A stretch of DNA of 64,000 nt from Kingella_B sp963529665 (GCA_963529665.1 CAUSAG010000003.1:1-64000); one strand, 5' to 3'; counted from the stretch's first letter, positions 1-8,244 are shown. Translations and numbers: made by a program. Notes: generated by a model from the sequence alone, not told the origin.

Positions 1-685
1 TGCCGCGCGATTTGCCAATCCAGTTGCGCTGCATGGTTTTGACTTGCTCGGGCCAATCCAAGCCGTCCAAATCGTTCAAAAGCTGCTCGGCGTAATCGGT
101 GATTTTGAAGTAATACATCGGGATTTCGCGCTTTTCCACCAGCGCGCCCGAACGCCAGCCGCGTCCGTCGATGACTTGCTCATTCGCCAGCACGGTTTGG
201 TCAATTGGGTCCCAGTTTACCGTGCCGAGCTTGCGGTACACGATGCCTTTTTTGAACAATTTGGTAAACAGCAATTGCTCCCAGCGATAATAATCGGGGC
301 GACAAGTGGCGACTTCGCGTTCCCAATCCAAGGCGAAGCCCAGCGATTTAAGCTGCTGTTTCATATAATCAATATTGGAATACGTCCACGCGGCGGGGGC
401 AACGTTGTTGTTAATCGCGGCGTTTTCGGCGGGCATGCCAAATGCGTCCCAGCCCATGGGTTGCAGCACGTTGTAGCCTTGCATTTTTTTGAAGCGGCTG
501 CGCACGTCGCCAATGGTGTAGTTGCGAACGTGCCCCATGTGCAGCTTGCCGCTGGGGTAAGGGAACATGGATAGACAGTAGAATTTGGGTTTGCTGGGGT
601 CTTCGGATACGTTGAATGCGCGTTGTTCTGCCCATTTTTGCTGGGTGGCGGGTTCAATTTGCGAAGGTTGATAGTGTTCTTGCAT
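1..685 (-). CDS. leuS: Leucyl-tRNA synthetase, N-terminal part
   Basis: Charges tRNA-Leu with leucine in the cytoplasm. Only the first ~228 residues are inside the window; the gene runs off the left edge on the minus strand. The protein begins MQEHYQPSQIEP and carries the class I signature PYPSGKLHMGHVRNY, with the HIGH box as HMGH at residues 49-52, followed by typical LeuRS sequence (QPMGWDAFGMPAENAA). The ATG at 685 fits the usual start of bacterial LeuRS. It is divergent from the small ORF at 859. Identification is from direct recognition of the motif and flanks. Confidence 0.97.
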   Translation of the reverse strand, partial: MQEHYQPSQIEPATQQKWAEQRAFNVSEDPSKPKFYCLSMFPYPSGKLHMGHVRNYTIGDVRSRFKKMQGYNVLQPMGWDAFGMPAENAAINNNVAPAAWTYSNIDYMKQQLKSLGFALDWEREVATCRPDYYRWEQLLFTKLFKKGIVYRKLGTVNWDPIDQTVLANEQVIDGRGWRSGALVEKREIPMYYFKITDYAEQLLNDLDGLDWPEQVKTMQRNWIGKSRG

Positions 686-858
686 GGTGGTTTCGCTTGT
701 GTTGGTTGCAAAAAATGAAAACCGCGATTATAGCGGTTTTGGGGGTTTCAGGCTGCCTATATTGCTGGGGGTGTGCATTTGTGTGCGCGTGTTTGCCTTG
801 CTTTTCAGGCTGCCGCCCCCATTTGCGCCATCCGATTTGTTTTTTATGGAGACACGAT

Positions 859-1008
859 ATGAACGAAAACCAAAACTTGCCCGCAGCGGGCGATGATTTT
901 GATGATTTGGATAACCTGTTTGCCCGGTTTGACGGCATAGCGGTGGAAGGCGGCGTGGATGCGGCAAACGAGGAAGATGATTGCGCGGGCGGGGCGTGCA
1001 AGATTTGA
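859..1008 (+). CDS. Small acidic protein, 49 aa, function unknown
   Basis: A short ORF with a good Shine-Dalgarno (GGAG at 848-851, 7 nt before the ATG). It encodes an acidic peptide rich in Asp/Glu (DDFDDLDNLF) that ends in a cysteine-containing tail CAGGACKI. No signal peptide or membrane segment is seen. The TGA stop overlaps the first base of a DUS (1008-1020), and a strong shared terminator follows. The reading frame extends further upstream, but only this start has a ribosome binding site. The function is not recognised; the two C-terminal Cys suggest metal or disulfide chemistry, which is speculation. Confidence 0.6.
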   Translation: MNENQNLPAAGDDFDDLDNLFARFDGIAVEGGVDAANEEDDCAGGACKI

Positions 1009-1085
1009 GGCAGCCTGAAAGCCAATTCATCCAGCAAAAAACCGTTTGGTAGAACACCAAACGGTTTTGCTTTTTCAGGCTGCCT
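1008..1085. terminator. DUS-flanked bidirectional terminator
   Basis: A perfect 11-bp stem (AACCGTTTGGT / ACCAAACGGTT around 1040-1066) has A-rich sequence before it and T-rich sequence after it, so it can terminate transcription from both sides. It lies inside an inverted DUS pair (1008-1020 and ~1073-1085) and separates the convergent small ORF and cupin gene. Near-identical cassettes recur at about 7352-7434 and 31160-31226. Confidence 0.85.
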
Positions 1086-1591
1086 TATTTCGGCGCGGCT
1101 TGGCTGGGCAGTTGCCCGATAAAGTTGATAAACACGAGCGGTTTTTTGCCGGTGTTTTTCAGCGCGTGCGATTGCCCTGGGCGGGCAATGGTTACATCGC
1201 CTGCGGCAACGGGGGTTTCGTTGCCATTGCCGTCCACAAACGTGCCTTTGCCTTCAACGATTAAATACACGTCTTCGTTGTTTTCGTGTTTGTGCAAGCC
1301 GATGGATGCGCCTGCGGGCAGCGTGAGCCAGCCGATTTCGCGGATGGCATCTTGCTCGCCCGTTTGATGGCGGGTGTAGGCAAATTTGCCGAGTAATTCG
1401 CCTTCGCCGCCTGCGGCTTTGCTGCGGTTCCATGTTTGCATTTCGGCTTTTTTATACACTTGCACGCCGCGATCTACGGGCGCTTTGCTCGGCTCGTTGC
1501 TGGCGGCTTTGGCGGCGTGATTGCCGTGTGCACTGGCGGTGGCGCTGGTAAATAATGCAGCGGCGATAAGGGTGGATGCGATTTTGTTCAT
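1085..1591 (-). CDS. Exported cupin-domain protein
   Basis: A 168-aa protein with an N-terminal signal peptide (MNKIASTLIAAALFTSATASA) and one cupin_2 barrel. The metal-binding cupin motif 1 is visible as GLHKHENNEDVYLIVEGKG and motif 2 as PGQSHALKNTGKKPLVF. Export implies a periplasmic role; the substrate cannot be deduced. The start at 1591 has AAGGAG 8 nt upstream. The gene stands alone, with a hairpin immediately upstream (1620-1651) and a terminator downstream. Cupins of this size include sugar-binding, dioxygenase-like and sensor proteins, so only the fold is assigned. Confidence 0.85.
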   Translation of the reverse strand: MNKIASTLIAAALFTSATASAHGNHAAKAASNEPSKAPVDRGVQVYKKAEMQTWNRSKAAGGEGELLGKFAYTRHQTGEQDAIREIGWLTLPAGASIGLHKHENNEDVYLIVEGKGTFVDGNGNETPVAAGDVTIARPGQSHALKNTGKKPLVFINFIGQLPSQAAPK

Positions 1592-1615
1592 AACAACTCC
1601 TTTTGTTTACAAGAT

Positions 1616-1651
1616 AAAAACGATTAAACAACGCTTGCTTGGTTTAATCGT
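1616..1651 (-). terminator. Hairpin with U-run just upstream of the cupin gene
   Basis: Read on the minus strand, ACGATTAAAC (1642-1651) pairs with GTTTAATCGT (1620-1629) around a 12-nt loop and is followed by TTTTT. It is a plausible terminator for the two-gene operon at 1770-2225. It sits only ~25 nt before the cupin start codon in the same orientation, so it could instead be a leader or attenuator of the cupin gene. Confidence 0.55.
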
Positions 1652-1769
1652 GTTTCAGGCTGCCTAAATGGCAATGGCAGCCTGAAAACGGCAAGCGGCG
1701 CGAATTATGCGCCACTTTGCCTGCAAACGCCAATGCGTGCTGATGAAAAGGCAGCCTGAAACCCATTGG

Positions 1770-2000
1770 CTATTCGTTGGACGGTTCGGACGCATCGCCA
1801 TCGTCTGCCACTTTCTTTTGCCAATTGCTGGCGATGGTCTTGATTTCTCTGCCGATGTTAATCAGCAAGAAAAACACGGAAAACGCAATCATCACGGCTT
1901 GGAAATAATTGCTGTCTTCTTTGTTGTTGGATAGCACTTTGCCAACAAAAACATAGAAATACCACAAAAAACCGTTGAGCACGAAAATATTGGGCAACAC
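1770..2000 (-). CDS. Small membrane protein, 76 aa, unknown
   Basis: Begins with a GTG codon 6 nt after the stop of the upstream gene, so the two are probably translationally coupled. It has two predicted hydrophobic segments (residues ~4-24 and ~35-50) and a polar C-terminal tail ending DGDASEPSNE. No known family was recognised. Partnership with the 72-aa membrane protein upstream suggests a small inner-membrane complex, but this is inference from adjacency only. Confidence 0.6.
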   Translation of the reverse strand: MLPNIFVLNGFLWYFYVFVGKVLSNNKEDSNYFQAVMIAFSVFFLLINIGREIKTIASNWQKKVADDGDASEPSNE

Positions 2001-2006
2001 CGCCAG

Positions 2007-2225
2007 CTAGTTTTGCGCCTTGTGCGCGAATTTGTCGCGCCAAAGCGCGGCGGCGATTTCCAGCAGCAGATAAATGCCGCCGAGTATCACACCGAAGATA
2101 AACATGCTGTGGGTGAAATCCAACTCGCCGTATTCGTCCAAATATTCCACAAAGGTCATAAAGGTGGTGTCGGCGGCGAGCAAGATAAGCGCGAAAAGGG
2201 CGGGGATAATGGCTTTTTTAATCAT
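2007..2225 (-). CDS. Small membrane protein, 72 aa, unknown
   Basis: First gene of a two-gene minus-strand operon. It starts MIKKAIIPALF with the Shine-Dalgarno AAGGA 5 nt upstream; a longer in-frame extension would translate a DUS and is not favoured. It has two transmembrane segments (about residues 4-22 and 41-60) separated by a short acidic loop (EYLDEYGELDF). The family is not recognised. Inverted DUS sequences lie just upstream (2245-2285). Confidence 0.6.
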   Translation of the reverse strand: MIKKAIIPALFALILLAADTTFMTFVEYLDEYGELDFTHSMFIFGVILGGIYLLLEIAAALWRDKFAHKAQN

Positions 2226-2353
2226 GTGTTCCTTGAATGATGTGGCAGCCTGAAACGCACCAAAACGTTTTTCAGGCTGCCTTTGGATGATTTTTGGGAA
2301 AACAATCACAGCAGCCTGAAAACCGCATTCCCATTTTCAGGCTGCCAATGGTG

Positions 2354-3349
2354 TTACCCAATCAATTGCTTCAACACTTCCGCCTTCGCCGCATCATAAT
2401 CCGCCTGCGAAATCAAGCCGCCGTCCAGCAGGGTTTTCAGCTGCGTGAGCTTGGCTTGATGCTCTTGCGCGGCGGCGGGTGGCACGGCTTGCGGTTGCGC
2501 GGCCATTGCCCCTGCCATCGCTTGCCCAAACGCCACACCTGCGCCCATGCCCACGCCCATGCCTGCCATGCCGCCTTCGTTTTGCGCCGCCATTGGGATG
2601 GCGGTGGCGGTTTGGTATTGCGTGTAGCGCGACATATCGCCGATCACATTCATGCTCATGCGTGCATCCAGCGCCTGTTGCACGTTTTCAGGCAGCGTGA
2701 TGCTTTCCACGGTGAAGTTTTCCAACGCCAAGCCCAGTTTGGCGAATTCAGGTTTGAGCAATTCGGTCATTTTTTGCGACAGCAAAACTTGGTTTGCCGC
2801 CATGTCCAAAAACGGTACGCCCGATGTGCCAAAGGCGGCGGCAAGCTGGGTCATGGCGATGTTTTTGAGCTGGGCTTCAAGCTGCTCACCCGTATAGCTT
2901 TCCACCACGCCCGAAATTTCTTTGAAAAACTGCGCGGGGTCGGCGATGCGGTAGGAATACATACCAAACGAGCGCAGTTGCACCACGCCAAAATCGGCAT
3001 CGCGCACGGTAACAGGCTGCGCCGTGCCCCAGCGTTTGCCGATTTGTTGGCGCGTGTTGAAAAAGTAAACATCCGATTTAAAAGGCGATTGGAACAGCTT
3101 GTCCCAGTTTTTCAGGTTGGTTAAAACGGGCAAGGTTTGCGTGTTCAGCGTGTAGCGCCCTGCGGAGAACACATCGGCGGTTCTGCCTTCGTCCACAAAC
3201 AACGCCATTTGGCTTTCGCGCACGGTTAAACTCGCGCCATTTTGGATTTCCTGATCGGCAATGGGAAAACGCCACACCAGCGTGTGCTCATCGGGGCTTT
3301 CCCATTGGATAACATCAATAAACTGCTTGCGGATAAAGTTCATAATCAT
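2354..3349 (-). CDS. SPFH/band-7 domain protein with C-terminal SHOCT motif (YdjI-like)
   Basis: A 331-aa protein of the SPFH family often annotated as virion core protein or YdjI-like. The SPFH region (residues ~20-240) includes the segment VYFFNTRQQIGKRWGT. It is followed by a Gly/Met/Ala-rich linker (GGMAGMGVGMGAGVAFGQ) and a C-terminal SHOCT-type helical hairpin (KLTQLKTLLDGGLISQADYDAAKAEVLKQL, given here as a recognisable ending). Unlike the stomatin at 56.8 kb it has no N-terminal membrane anchor. The start at 3349 has AAGGA 6 nt upstream. Family members are thought to scaffold membrane-associated assemblies; the exact role is unknown. Confidence 0.85.
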   Translation of the reverse strand: MIMNFIRKQFIDVIQWESPDEHTLVWRFPIADQEIQNGASLTVRESQMALFVDEGRTADVFSAGRYTLNTQTLPVLTNLKNWDKLFQSPFKSDVYFFNTRQQIGKRWGTAQPVTVRDADFGVVQLRSFGMYSYRIADPAQFFKEISGVVESYTGEQLEAQLKNIAMTQLAAAFGTSGVPFLDMAANQVLLSQKMTELLKPEFAKLGLALENFTVESITLPENVQQALDARMSMNVIGDMSRYTQYQTATAIPMAAQNEGGMAGMGVGMGAGVAFGQAMAGAMAAQPQAVPPAAAQEHQAKLTQLKTLLDGGLISQADYDAAKAEVLKQLIG

Positions 3350-3551
3350 GGTTTTTCCTTTGGTTTGGGGGTTGGAGCAGATTTTGCAGGGCAGATTTTA
3401 AGCGGAAGCCGTTAATCTGTAAAAAGAATTTGCGGCGCACAAGGCAGCCTGAAAGCGGTTTTGCCAGAGCGCGCGTCTTGCCGCGCACCACACTTTCGGT
3501 TGCCGTAGCGTCAAGCGATGCGGATGAATTTCAGGCTGCCTAATGGCGTTG

Positions 3552-3917
3552 TTAATACTGCGCCCCCAGCAACACAAAGCCATAAGCAAACCACAGCCAA
3601 AGCGCCAGCGAAACCAGCCATTTGCCGCTGTTGCCATGTCGTTTGCGGTAGCCTGAAAACAGGCAGGCGGCGATGATGAGCAGCACAACCGTGGTGGGCG
3701 CAATCAAGTCTGTCCACTCGGCAAGATGGGGCAAGTAGGCAAACCAGCCGATTGTGCCACCCATCAGCCACAGCAGCACGGGCGCAAGCAGCAGTTCAAG
3801 TGACAAATCGGCGCGCAATTTTAAAAACGCCGCACCCACAACCAGCATAAACAGCACCAGTGTTGCGATATGCGGCAACAACAGGGCGTTGAGCCACGGT
3901 TTCAGGCTGCCTTTCAT
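3552..3917 (-). CDS. Polytopic membrane protein, 121 aa, partner of the DUF350 gene
   Basis: Starts 2 nt after the stop of the DUF350 gene (TAGCCATG arrangement), so it is almost certainly co-translated with it. It is strongly hydrophobic with about four membrane spans and little else. The N-terminus MKGSLKPW is encoded by a DUS that overlaps the start of the gene. No domain was recognised. The tight coupling suggests it works with the DUF350 protein in the inner membrane. Confidence 0.7.
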   Translation of the reverse strand: MKGSLKPWLNALLLPHIATLVLFMLVVGAAFLKLRADLSLELLLAPVLLWLMGGTIGWFAYLPHLAEWTDLIAPTTVVLLIIAACLFSGYRKRHGNSGKWLVSLALWLWFAYGFVLLGAQY

Positions 3918-3919
3918 GG

Positions 3920-4324
3920 CTAGCCATCCACCAAACACGCCGCATTCAACACGCCAATCGCCAACGACAACGCGCAATACAACGCGCCCACGGCGATATT
4001 GTTTTGCTGCAATTCGCGCGAAGCATCGGGCACCAGTCGCGTAGCAGCGAAATACGTGCCAATCTGCACAATCGCCGCGCCCGCGCTCCACAAAATAAAA
4101 TCCAAAATATTCAAGCTGTGCGTCATCGCCGAAGCCAGCGCAAGGCAAAAGCCTATCAATGCGCCGCCAAACGACAAGGCACACGCCACATTGCCCTGCT
4201 TAATCAAATGCAACTCGCGCACGGGCGTAATCAGCAAATAAGTGAGCGAAAACAGCACCGCCATCGCCACGCTGGCGAGCATATAGCCGATGTATAACAT
4301 ATAGTTAGCAATAGAAAGCGACAT
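3920..4324 (-). CDS. DUF350 family inner-membrane protein
   Basis: A 134-aa protein with four hydrophobic helices typical of DUF350 (YjfL-type): glycine-rich helices such as ALSFGGALIGFCLALASAM and GAAIVQIGTYFAATRLV. Family function is unresolved; members often sit beside envelope or potassium-channel genes. The start at 4324 has AAGGA 8 nt upstream. It is the first gene of a two-gene operon with the 121-aa membrane protein. Confidence 0.8.
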   Translation of the reverse strand: MSLSIANYMLYIGYMLASVAMAVLFSLTYLLITPVRELHLIKQGNVACALSFGGALIGFCLALASAMTHSLNILDFILWSAGAAIVQIGTYFAATRLVPDASRELQQNNIAVGALYCALSLAIGVLNAACLVDG

Positions 4325-4478
4325 GGTTTGAATCCTTGGTAAACAATAGCCCGATTATGCCACATTCTGCGGCTTGCCAGCCGAGCGCATTGATGCAGCC
4401 TGAAAACGCCATCTTGATTGTTGCCAACAAAAAAGCAGCCTGAAACCGCATTTGCTTGTTTTCAGGCTGCCTTTGGCG

Positions 4479-4733
4479 TTATTTATGGTTCGCGCGGAAA
4501 TATTCCCATTCGTCTACTTCCTTGCCATCGGGGAACACGCACACGCCGTATTCGTTGCCATCCTTATCCTTGCGATTAACCGACTTGCCGCCTTGTTGCT
4601 CGCAGAACATCGAAGCAGGATTTGCCATGCCGACCGCTTGCTCATCGTGCATCGCCGATTTTTTCGGATTATCCGAACCCGCGCAAGCCGACAACGCCAT
4701 CGCAGCGAATAAGGGTAAAAACCAAATTTTCAT
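4479..4733 (-). CDS. DUF333-family lipoprotein (hemolysin-like small protein)
   Basis: An 84-aa protein with a lipoprotein signal peptide and lipobox LSAC (Cys17), followed by the DUF333 core NPASMFCEQQGGKSV ... YGVCVFPDGKEVDEWEYFR. DUF333 proteins are small exported proteins of unknown role, sometimes annotated as putative hemolysin without good evidence. AAGGGG precedes the start by 7 nt. It is divergent from metG. Confidence 0.85.
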   Translation of the reverse strand: MKIWFLPLFAAMALSACAGSDNPKKSAMHDEQAVGMANPASMFCEQQGGKSVNRKDKDGNEYGVCVFPDGKEVDEWEYFRANHK

Positions 4734-4885
4734 CTTAAACCCCTTTCGTGGTTAAACAGCCAAACAAATCAAAGTGCGCATTGTAGCATTTCCCCGCCAT
4801 CGGATAAAAAGGGCAGGGCGCGGCGACCCGCAATTCGTTATAATTCATCCCTTTTCCCAACCCACAACCCAAGAAACGCAAAATC

Positions 4886-6961
4886 ATGACTTCAAAACGC
4901 AAAATTCTCGTAACTTCCGCCTTGCCCTATGCCAACGGTGCTATCCATCTGGGGCACATGGTAGAACACATCCAAACCGACATCTGGGTGCGCTTTCAAA
5001 AATCGCGCGGACACGAATGCTACTACTGTTGCGCCGACGACACCCATGGCACGCCCATCATGCTGGCCGCCGAAAAACAAGGCATCACGCCCGAGCAGCT
5101 CATAGAAAAAACCCACGCCGAACACCTTGCCGATTTCACAGGCTTTGGCATCGGCTACGACAATTATTACAGCACCCATTCCCCCGAAAACCAAACCCTA
5201 TCCGAACAAATCTACCGCAGCCTGAAAGCCAACGGCAAAATCATCAGCAAAACCATCAACCAGCTTTTTGACCCCGAAAAGCAAATGTTCCTGCCCGACC
5301 GCTTTGTGAAAGGCGAATGCCCCAAATGCCACGCCCAAGACCAATACGGCGACAACTGCGAAGTCTGCGGCACGACCTATTCCCCGACCGAACTGATCAA
5401 CCCGTATTCCGCCGTTTCCGGTGCCAAACCCGAATTGCGCGAATCCGAACACTTCTTCTTCAAACTGGGCGAATGCGCCGACTTCCTCAAAGCATGGACT
5501 TCCGGCAACAACCCGCACGACGGCAAGCCCCATCTGCAAGCCGAAGCCCTCAACAAAATGAAAGAATGGCTGGGCGAAGGCGAAGAAACCACCCTGTCCG
5601 ACTGGGACATCTCCCGCGACGCGCCGTATTTCGGTTTCGAAATCCCCGACGCGCCGGGCAAATACTTCTACGTCTGGCTGGACGCGCCCGTCGGCTACAT
5701 GGCGTCGTTTAAAAACCTGTGCGACCGCATCGGCATCGATTTTGACGAATACTTCAAAGCCGACAGCCAAACCGAGATGTACCACTTCATCGGCAAAGAC
5801 ATCCTGTATTTCCACGCCCTATTCTGGCCCGCCATGCTGCATTTTTCTGGCCACCGCGCCCCGACCGGCATTTTCGCGCACGGCTTTTTAACCGTGGATG
5901 GGCAAAAAATGTCCAAATCGCGCGGCACATTCATTACCGCACGCTCGTATTTAGAACAAGGGCTCAACCCCGAATGGATGCGCTACTACATCGCGGCGAA
6001 ACTCAACAGTAAAATTGAAGATATTGACTTGAATTTGCAAGACTTTATCGCCCGCGTGAACAGCGATTTGGTGGGCAAATATGTCAACATTGCCGCGCGC
6101 GCCGCAGGCTTTATCCACAAACGCTTTTCAGGCAGCCTGAAAGACGTGTCGGGCAGCGAAATGGTGAAACACCTTGCCGCCGAAAGCGAACGCATCGCAT
6201 CGTTATACGAAGAGCGCGAATACGGCAAAGCCTTGCGCGAGATTATGATTTTGGCAGACGTGGTCAATGAATATGTGGACGAAAACAAGCCGTGGGAGCT
6301 TGCCAAGCTGGATGGCGCAGACAGCCGTTTGCACAAGGTGTGCAGCGAATTGATTAACGCATTCAAAATCTTAACGGTTTATCTATCGCCCGTTTTGCCG
6401 CGCGTTGCCGAGCAAGCCGCCGAATTTTTGGGTTTGGAGAAACTGGTGTGGGCAGATGCCAGCCGCACGCTATCGGAAAACCATGTGATTAAGCCGTATC
6501 AACATTTGATGCAACGAGTGGAGGAAAAACAAGTGAACGATTTGATTGAAGCGAATAAACAAAATATCCAAGCCGCCACGCAGCCTGAAAACCAAGGGCA
6601 GCCTGAAAACGGCTACGCGCCTGTTGCGCCGCAATGCAGCTTTGACGATTTTATGAAAGTGGATATGCGCGTGGCGAAGGTGCTGAACTGCGAAGCGGTG
6701 GAGGGCAGCACTAAGCTGTTGAAATTTAGCCTAGATTTTGGCTTTGAGCAGCGCACGATTTTCTCGGGCATCGCCGCCAGCTATCCCAACCCTGCCGAAT
6801 TGAACGGCACGATGGTGATTGCGATCGCCAACTTTGCACCGCGCAAAATGGCGAAATTCGGCGTGTCCGAGGGGATGATTTTGAGCGCGGCGGATAAGGA
6901 TGGGAAGCTGAAATTGCTGACCGTGCATGATGGGGCGAATGTGGGGGATAAGGTGGGCTAA
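4886..6961 (+). CDS. metG: Methionyl-tRNA synthetase
   Basis: A 691-aa class I synthetase that charges tRNA-Met. HLGH is at residues 21-24 and KMSKS near residue 340. The zinc-binding insert CPKCHAQDQYGDNCEVCG (~146-163) and a C-terminal EMAP/Trbp111-type tRNA-binding domain (from FDDFMKVDMRVAKVL, ~590-691) are also present. The length is typical of the dimeric MetG form. The linker just before the tRNA-binding domain reads QPENQGQPEN because two DUS copies (6588-6611) are translated there. A third DUS lies within the gene near 6126-6142. An inverted DUS pair follows as terminator. Confidence 0.98.
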   Translation: MTSKRKILVTSALPYANGAIHLGHMVEHIQTDIWVRFQKSRGHECYYCCADDTHGTPIMLAAEKQGITPEQLIEKTHAEHLADFTGFGIGYDNYYSTHSPENQTLSEQIYRSLKANGKIISKTINQLFDPEKQMFLPDRFVKGECPKCHAQDQYGDNCEVCGTTYSPTELINPYSAVSGAKPELRESEHFFFKLGECADFLKAWTSGNNPHDGKPHLQAEALNKMKEWLGEGEETTLSDWDISRDAPYFGFEIPDAPGKYFYVWLDAPVGYMASFKNLCDRIGIDFDEYFKADSQTEMYHFIGKDILYFHALFWPAMLHFSGHRAPTGIFAHGFLTVDGQKMSKSRGTFITARSYLEQGLNPEWMRYYIAAKLNSKIEDIDLNLQDFIARVNSDLVGKYVNIAARAAGFIHKRFSGSLKDVSGSEMVKHLAAESERIASLYEEREYGKALREIMILADVVNEYVDENKPWELAKLDGADSRLHKVCSELINAFKILTVYLSPVLPRVAEQAAEFLGLEKLVWADASRTLSENHVIKPYQHLMQRVEEKQVNDLIEANKQNIQAATQPENQGQPENGYAPVAPQCSFDDFMKVDMRVAKVLNCEAVEGSTKLLKFSLDFGFEQRTIFSGIAASYPNPAELNGTMVIAIANFAPRKMAKFGVSEGMILSAADKDGKLKLLTVHDGANVGDKVG

Positions 6962-6990
6962 TTGACGGCGGTTGCGTTGCCTAGCCATTA

Positions 6991-7034
6991 AGGCAGCCTG
7001 AAAATGGGATTTACTGGTTTTCAGGCTGCCTTTT
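6991..7034. terminator. Inverted-DUS terminator after metG
   Basis: AGGCAGCCTGAAA at 6991-7003 and its reverse complement at 7019-7031 form a 13-bp stem with a 15-nt loop, followed by TTT. Inverted DUS pairs are known to serve as factor-independent terminators in Neisseriaceae. Confidence 0.7.
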
Positions 7035-7076
7035 GTTTACAAGATGAGGCAGCCTGAAAAAGGGTTTACTACATTG

Positions 7077-7434
7077 TGGTTGGCTTTGAGTGTAGCTTTA
7101 ACCATGCGCTTCGTGCCAGCGGGGCACTTCCTTTTCTTTGCTTCGCCAAAGAAAAGTAAGCAAAAGAAAGGCGACCCCGACGTGCAGGTCTGCTTCGCAG
7201 ACTTCCCTCACTCCGCATCCTTTTTTCGGCGCGTGCGAACTAGCCGCACTTCGTGCGTCGTCGGACAAGCGCACGCTTTTTTCCGAAAAAAGAATGCTGC
7301 GTTCGGCTGGACGTAGGGGAGAGGGCAGTAGCATCAACCAGTTGTGAAGCGTTAGGCAGCCTGAAAGCCAATCTATCCAGTAAAAAAACCGTTTGGCAGA
7401 ATACCAAGCGGTTTTGTGTTTTTCAGGCTGCCTT
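7077..7434. repeat. Dispersed repeat (blocks A+B) and DUS terminator cassette between metG and tonB-like gene
   Basis: This ~520-bp gap has no credible gene. Block A (7077-7224) is repeated at 28288-28594, where it is split by an inserted element. Block B (~7225-7330, containing GCGTGCGAACTAGCCGC) is repeated at 31030-31140. It is followed by a DUS-flanked hairpin cassette (7352-7434, stem AACCGTTTGG / CCAAGCGGTT) like those at 1008 and 31160. On the minus strand blocks A and B are open and hydrophobic, which produces spurious ORFs. Confidence 0.75.
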
Positions 7435-7485
7435 TTTATGCAGGGGCAAAGCGGGGCAGGGCGGCTGTCTGCGCCTGCGCGCTTA

Positions 7486-7836
7486 TCACTCCAATTCAAA
7501 TTTAAAAATGGGGAAAAACGTGGTGGCGACCCATTTGCCGTCGCGAGTGGCAGCCTGAAAACGGTATTGGTGCACGGCGGCAACGGCAGCTTCGTCCAAC
7601 AGCGGCGAACCGCTGGATTCCGCCACTTCCACCAAGCGGATGCGGTTATTCGGCGCAACCTGCACGCGCAGCTTCACGCGCCCTTCTATGCCGTTTTCTT
7701 GGGCTAGGGGCGGATAGACGGGCATAACGGTTTTTATCGCCCGCCCTTCGGCATTTTTAACCGTGCGCGCTTTGGCATCGGCGGCGGGGGCAATCAGCAC
7801 GAGGCTGGCAATCAGGCAAAACAGTAAACGGCGCAT
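7486..7836 (-). CDS. Mini TonB-like periplasmic protein (TonB C-terminal domain)
   Basis: A 116-aa protein with a cleavable signal peptide (MRRLLFCLIASLVLIAPAADA) and a TonB C-terminal fold. Hallmarks are VMPVYPPLAQENGIEGRV (YP...A...G.EG.V), VAESSGSPLLDEAAVAAV and YRFQAA. It lacks the Pro-rich spacer and permanent membrane anchor of true TonB, so it is a stand-alone periplasmic TonB_C protein. The ATG at 7836 with AGGA upstream is preferred over a TTG 9 nt earlier. The residues FQAA come from a translated DUS (7550-7562). It is a paralogue of the next gene upstream. Confidence 0.8.
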   Translation of the reverse strand: MRRLLFCLIASLVLIAPAADAKARTVKNAEGRAIKTVMPVYPPLAQENGIEGRVKLRVQVAPNNRIRLVEVAESSGSPLLDEAAVAAVHQYRFQAATRDGKWVATTFFPIFKFELE

Positions 7837-7890
7837 GGCGGGCAATTCCTAGGGCGTGTTGACAATCAACATGTTGGCGGTTTTCCCGTC

Positions 7891-8244
7891 CTAATCCAAA
7901 AGAAAGGTGAAGCTGGTGTCAAATTCGGTGGGCATGGGCTTGCCACCGCGTTGGGCAGTCTGAAACTTGGCTTCGCGCACGGCGCGGTGGGCGGCGCGGT
8001 CTAACGCCAGCGAGCCGCTGGATTCAACCAGCTTCACATGGCGCACGCTGCCATCGGGCGCAACCCGCACGCGCAGTTTCACGATGCCTTGCTCGTTTTT
8101 TAGCCTGGCGTGTTCGGGGTAGGGCGGGTTGGGCAGTTCTATGTAGCCGCCGTCCACATAGGTGTCGGTGCACGCGCAGGCGGCAGCCTGAAACGGGGCG
8201 ATGAGGGCGCAGCAGGCGATAAGACTGAATAGATAATTACGCAT
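7891..8244 (-). CDS. Mini TonB-like periplasmic protein, paralogue
   Basis: A 117-aa tandem paralogue of the gene at 7486. It has a signal peptide (MRNYLFSLIACCALIAPFQAAA) whose end is encoded by a DUS. The TonB_C core contains NPPYPEHARLKNEQGIVKLRV and VKLVESSGSLALDRAAHRAV. The start at 8244 was chosen because the signal peptide begins there; the longer frame upstream is DUS-derived. The pair may bind peptidoglycan or outer-membrane partners, but no TonB-dependent receptor or ExbBD is nearby. Confidence 0.75.
   Translation of the reverse strand: MRNYLFSLIACCALIAPFQAAACACTDTYVDGGYIELPNPPYPEHARLKNEQGIVKLRVRVAPDGSVRHVKLVESSGSLALDRAAHRAVREAKFQTAQRGGKPMPTEFDTSFTFLLD

Noticed and set aside
7098..7658. 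Minus-strand ORF through the 7.1-7.4 kb repeats
   Set aside because: Its codons are dispersed repeats and DUS, and it overlaps the TonB-like gene in another frame; no ribosome binding site.
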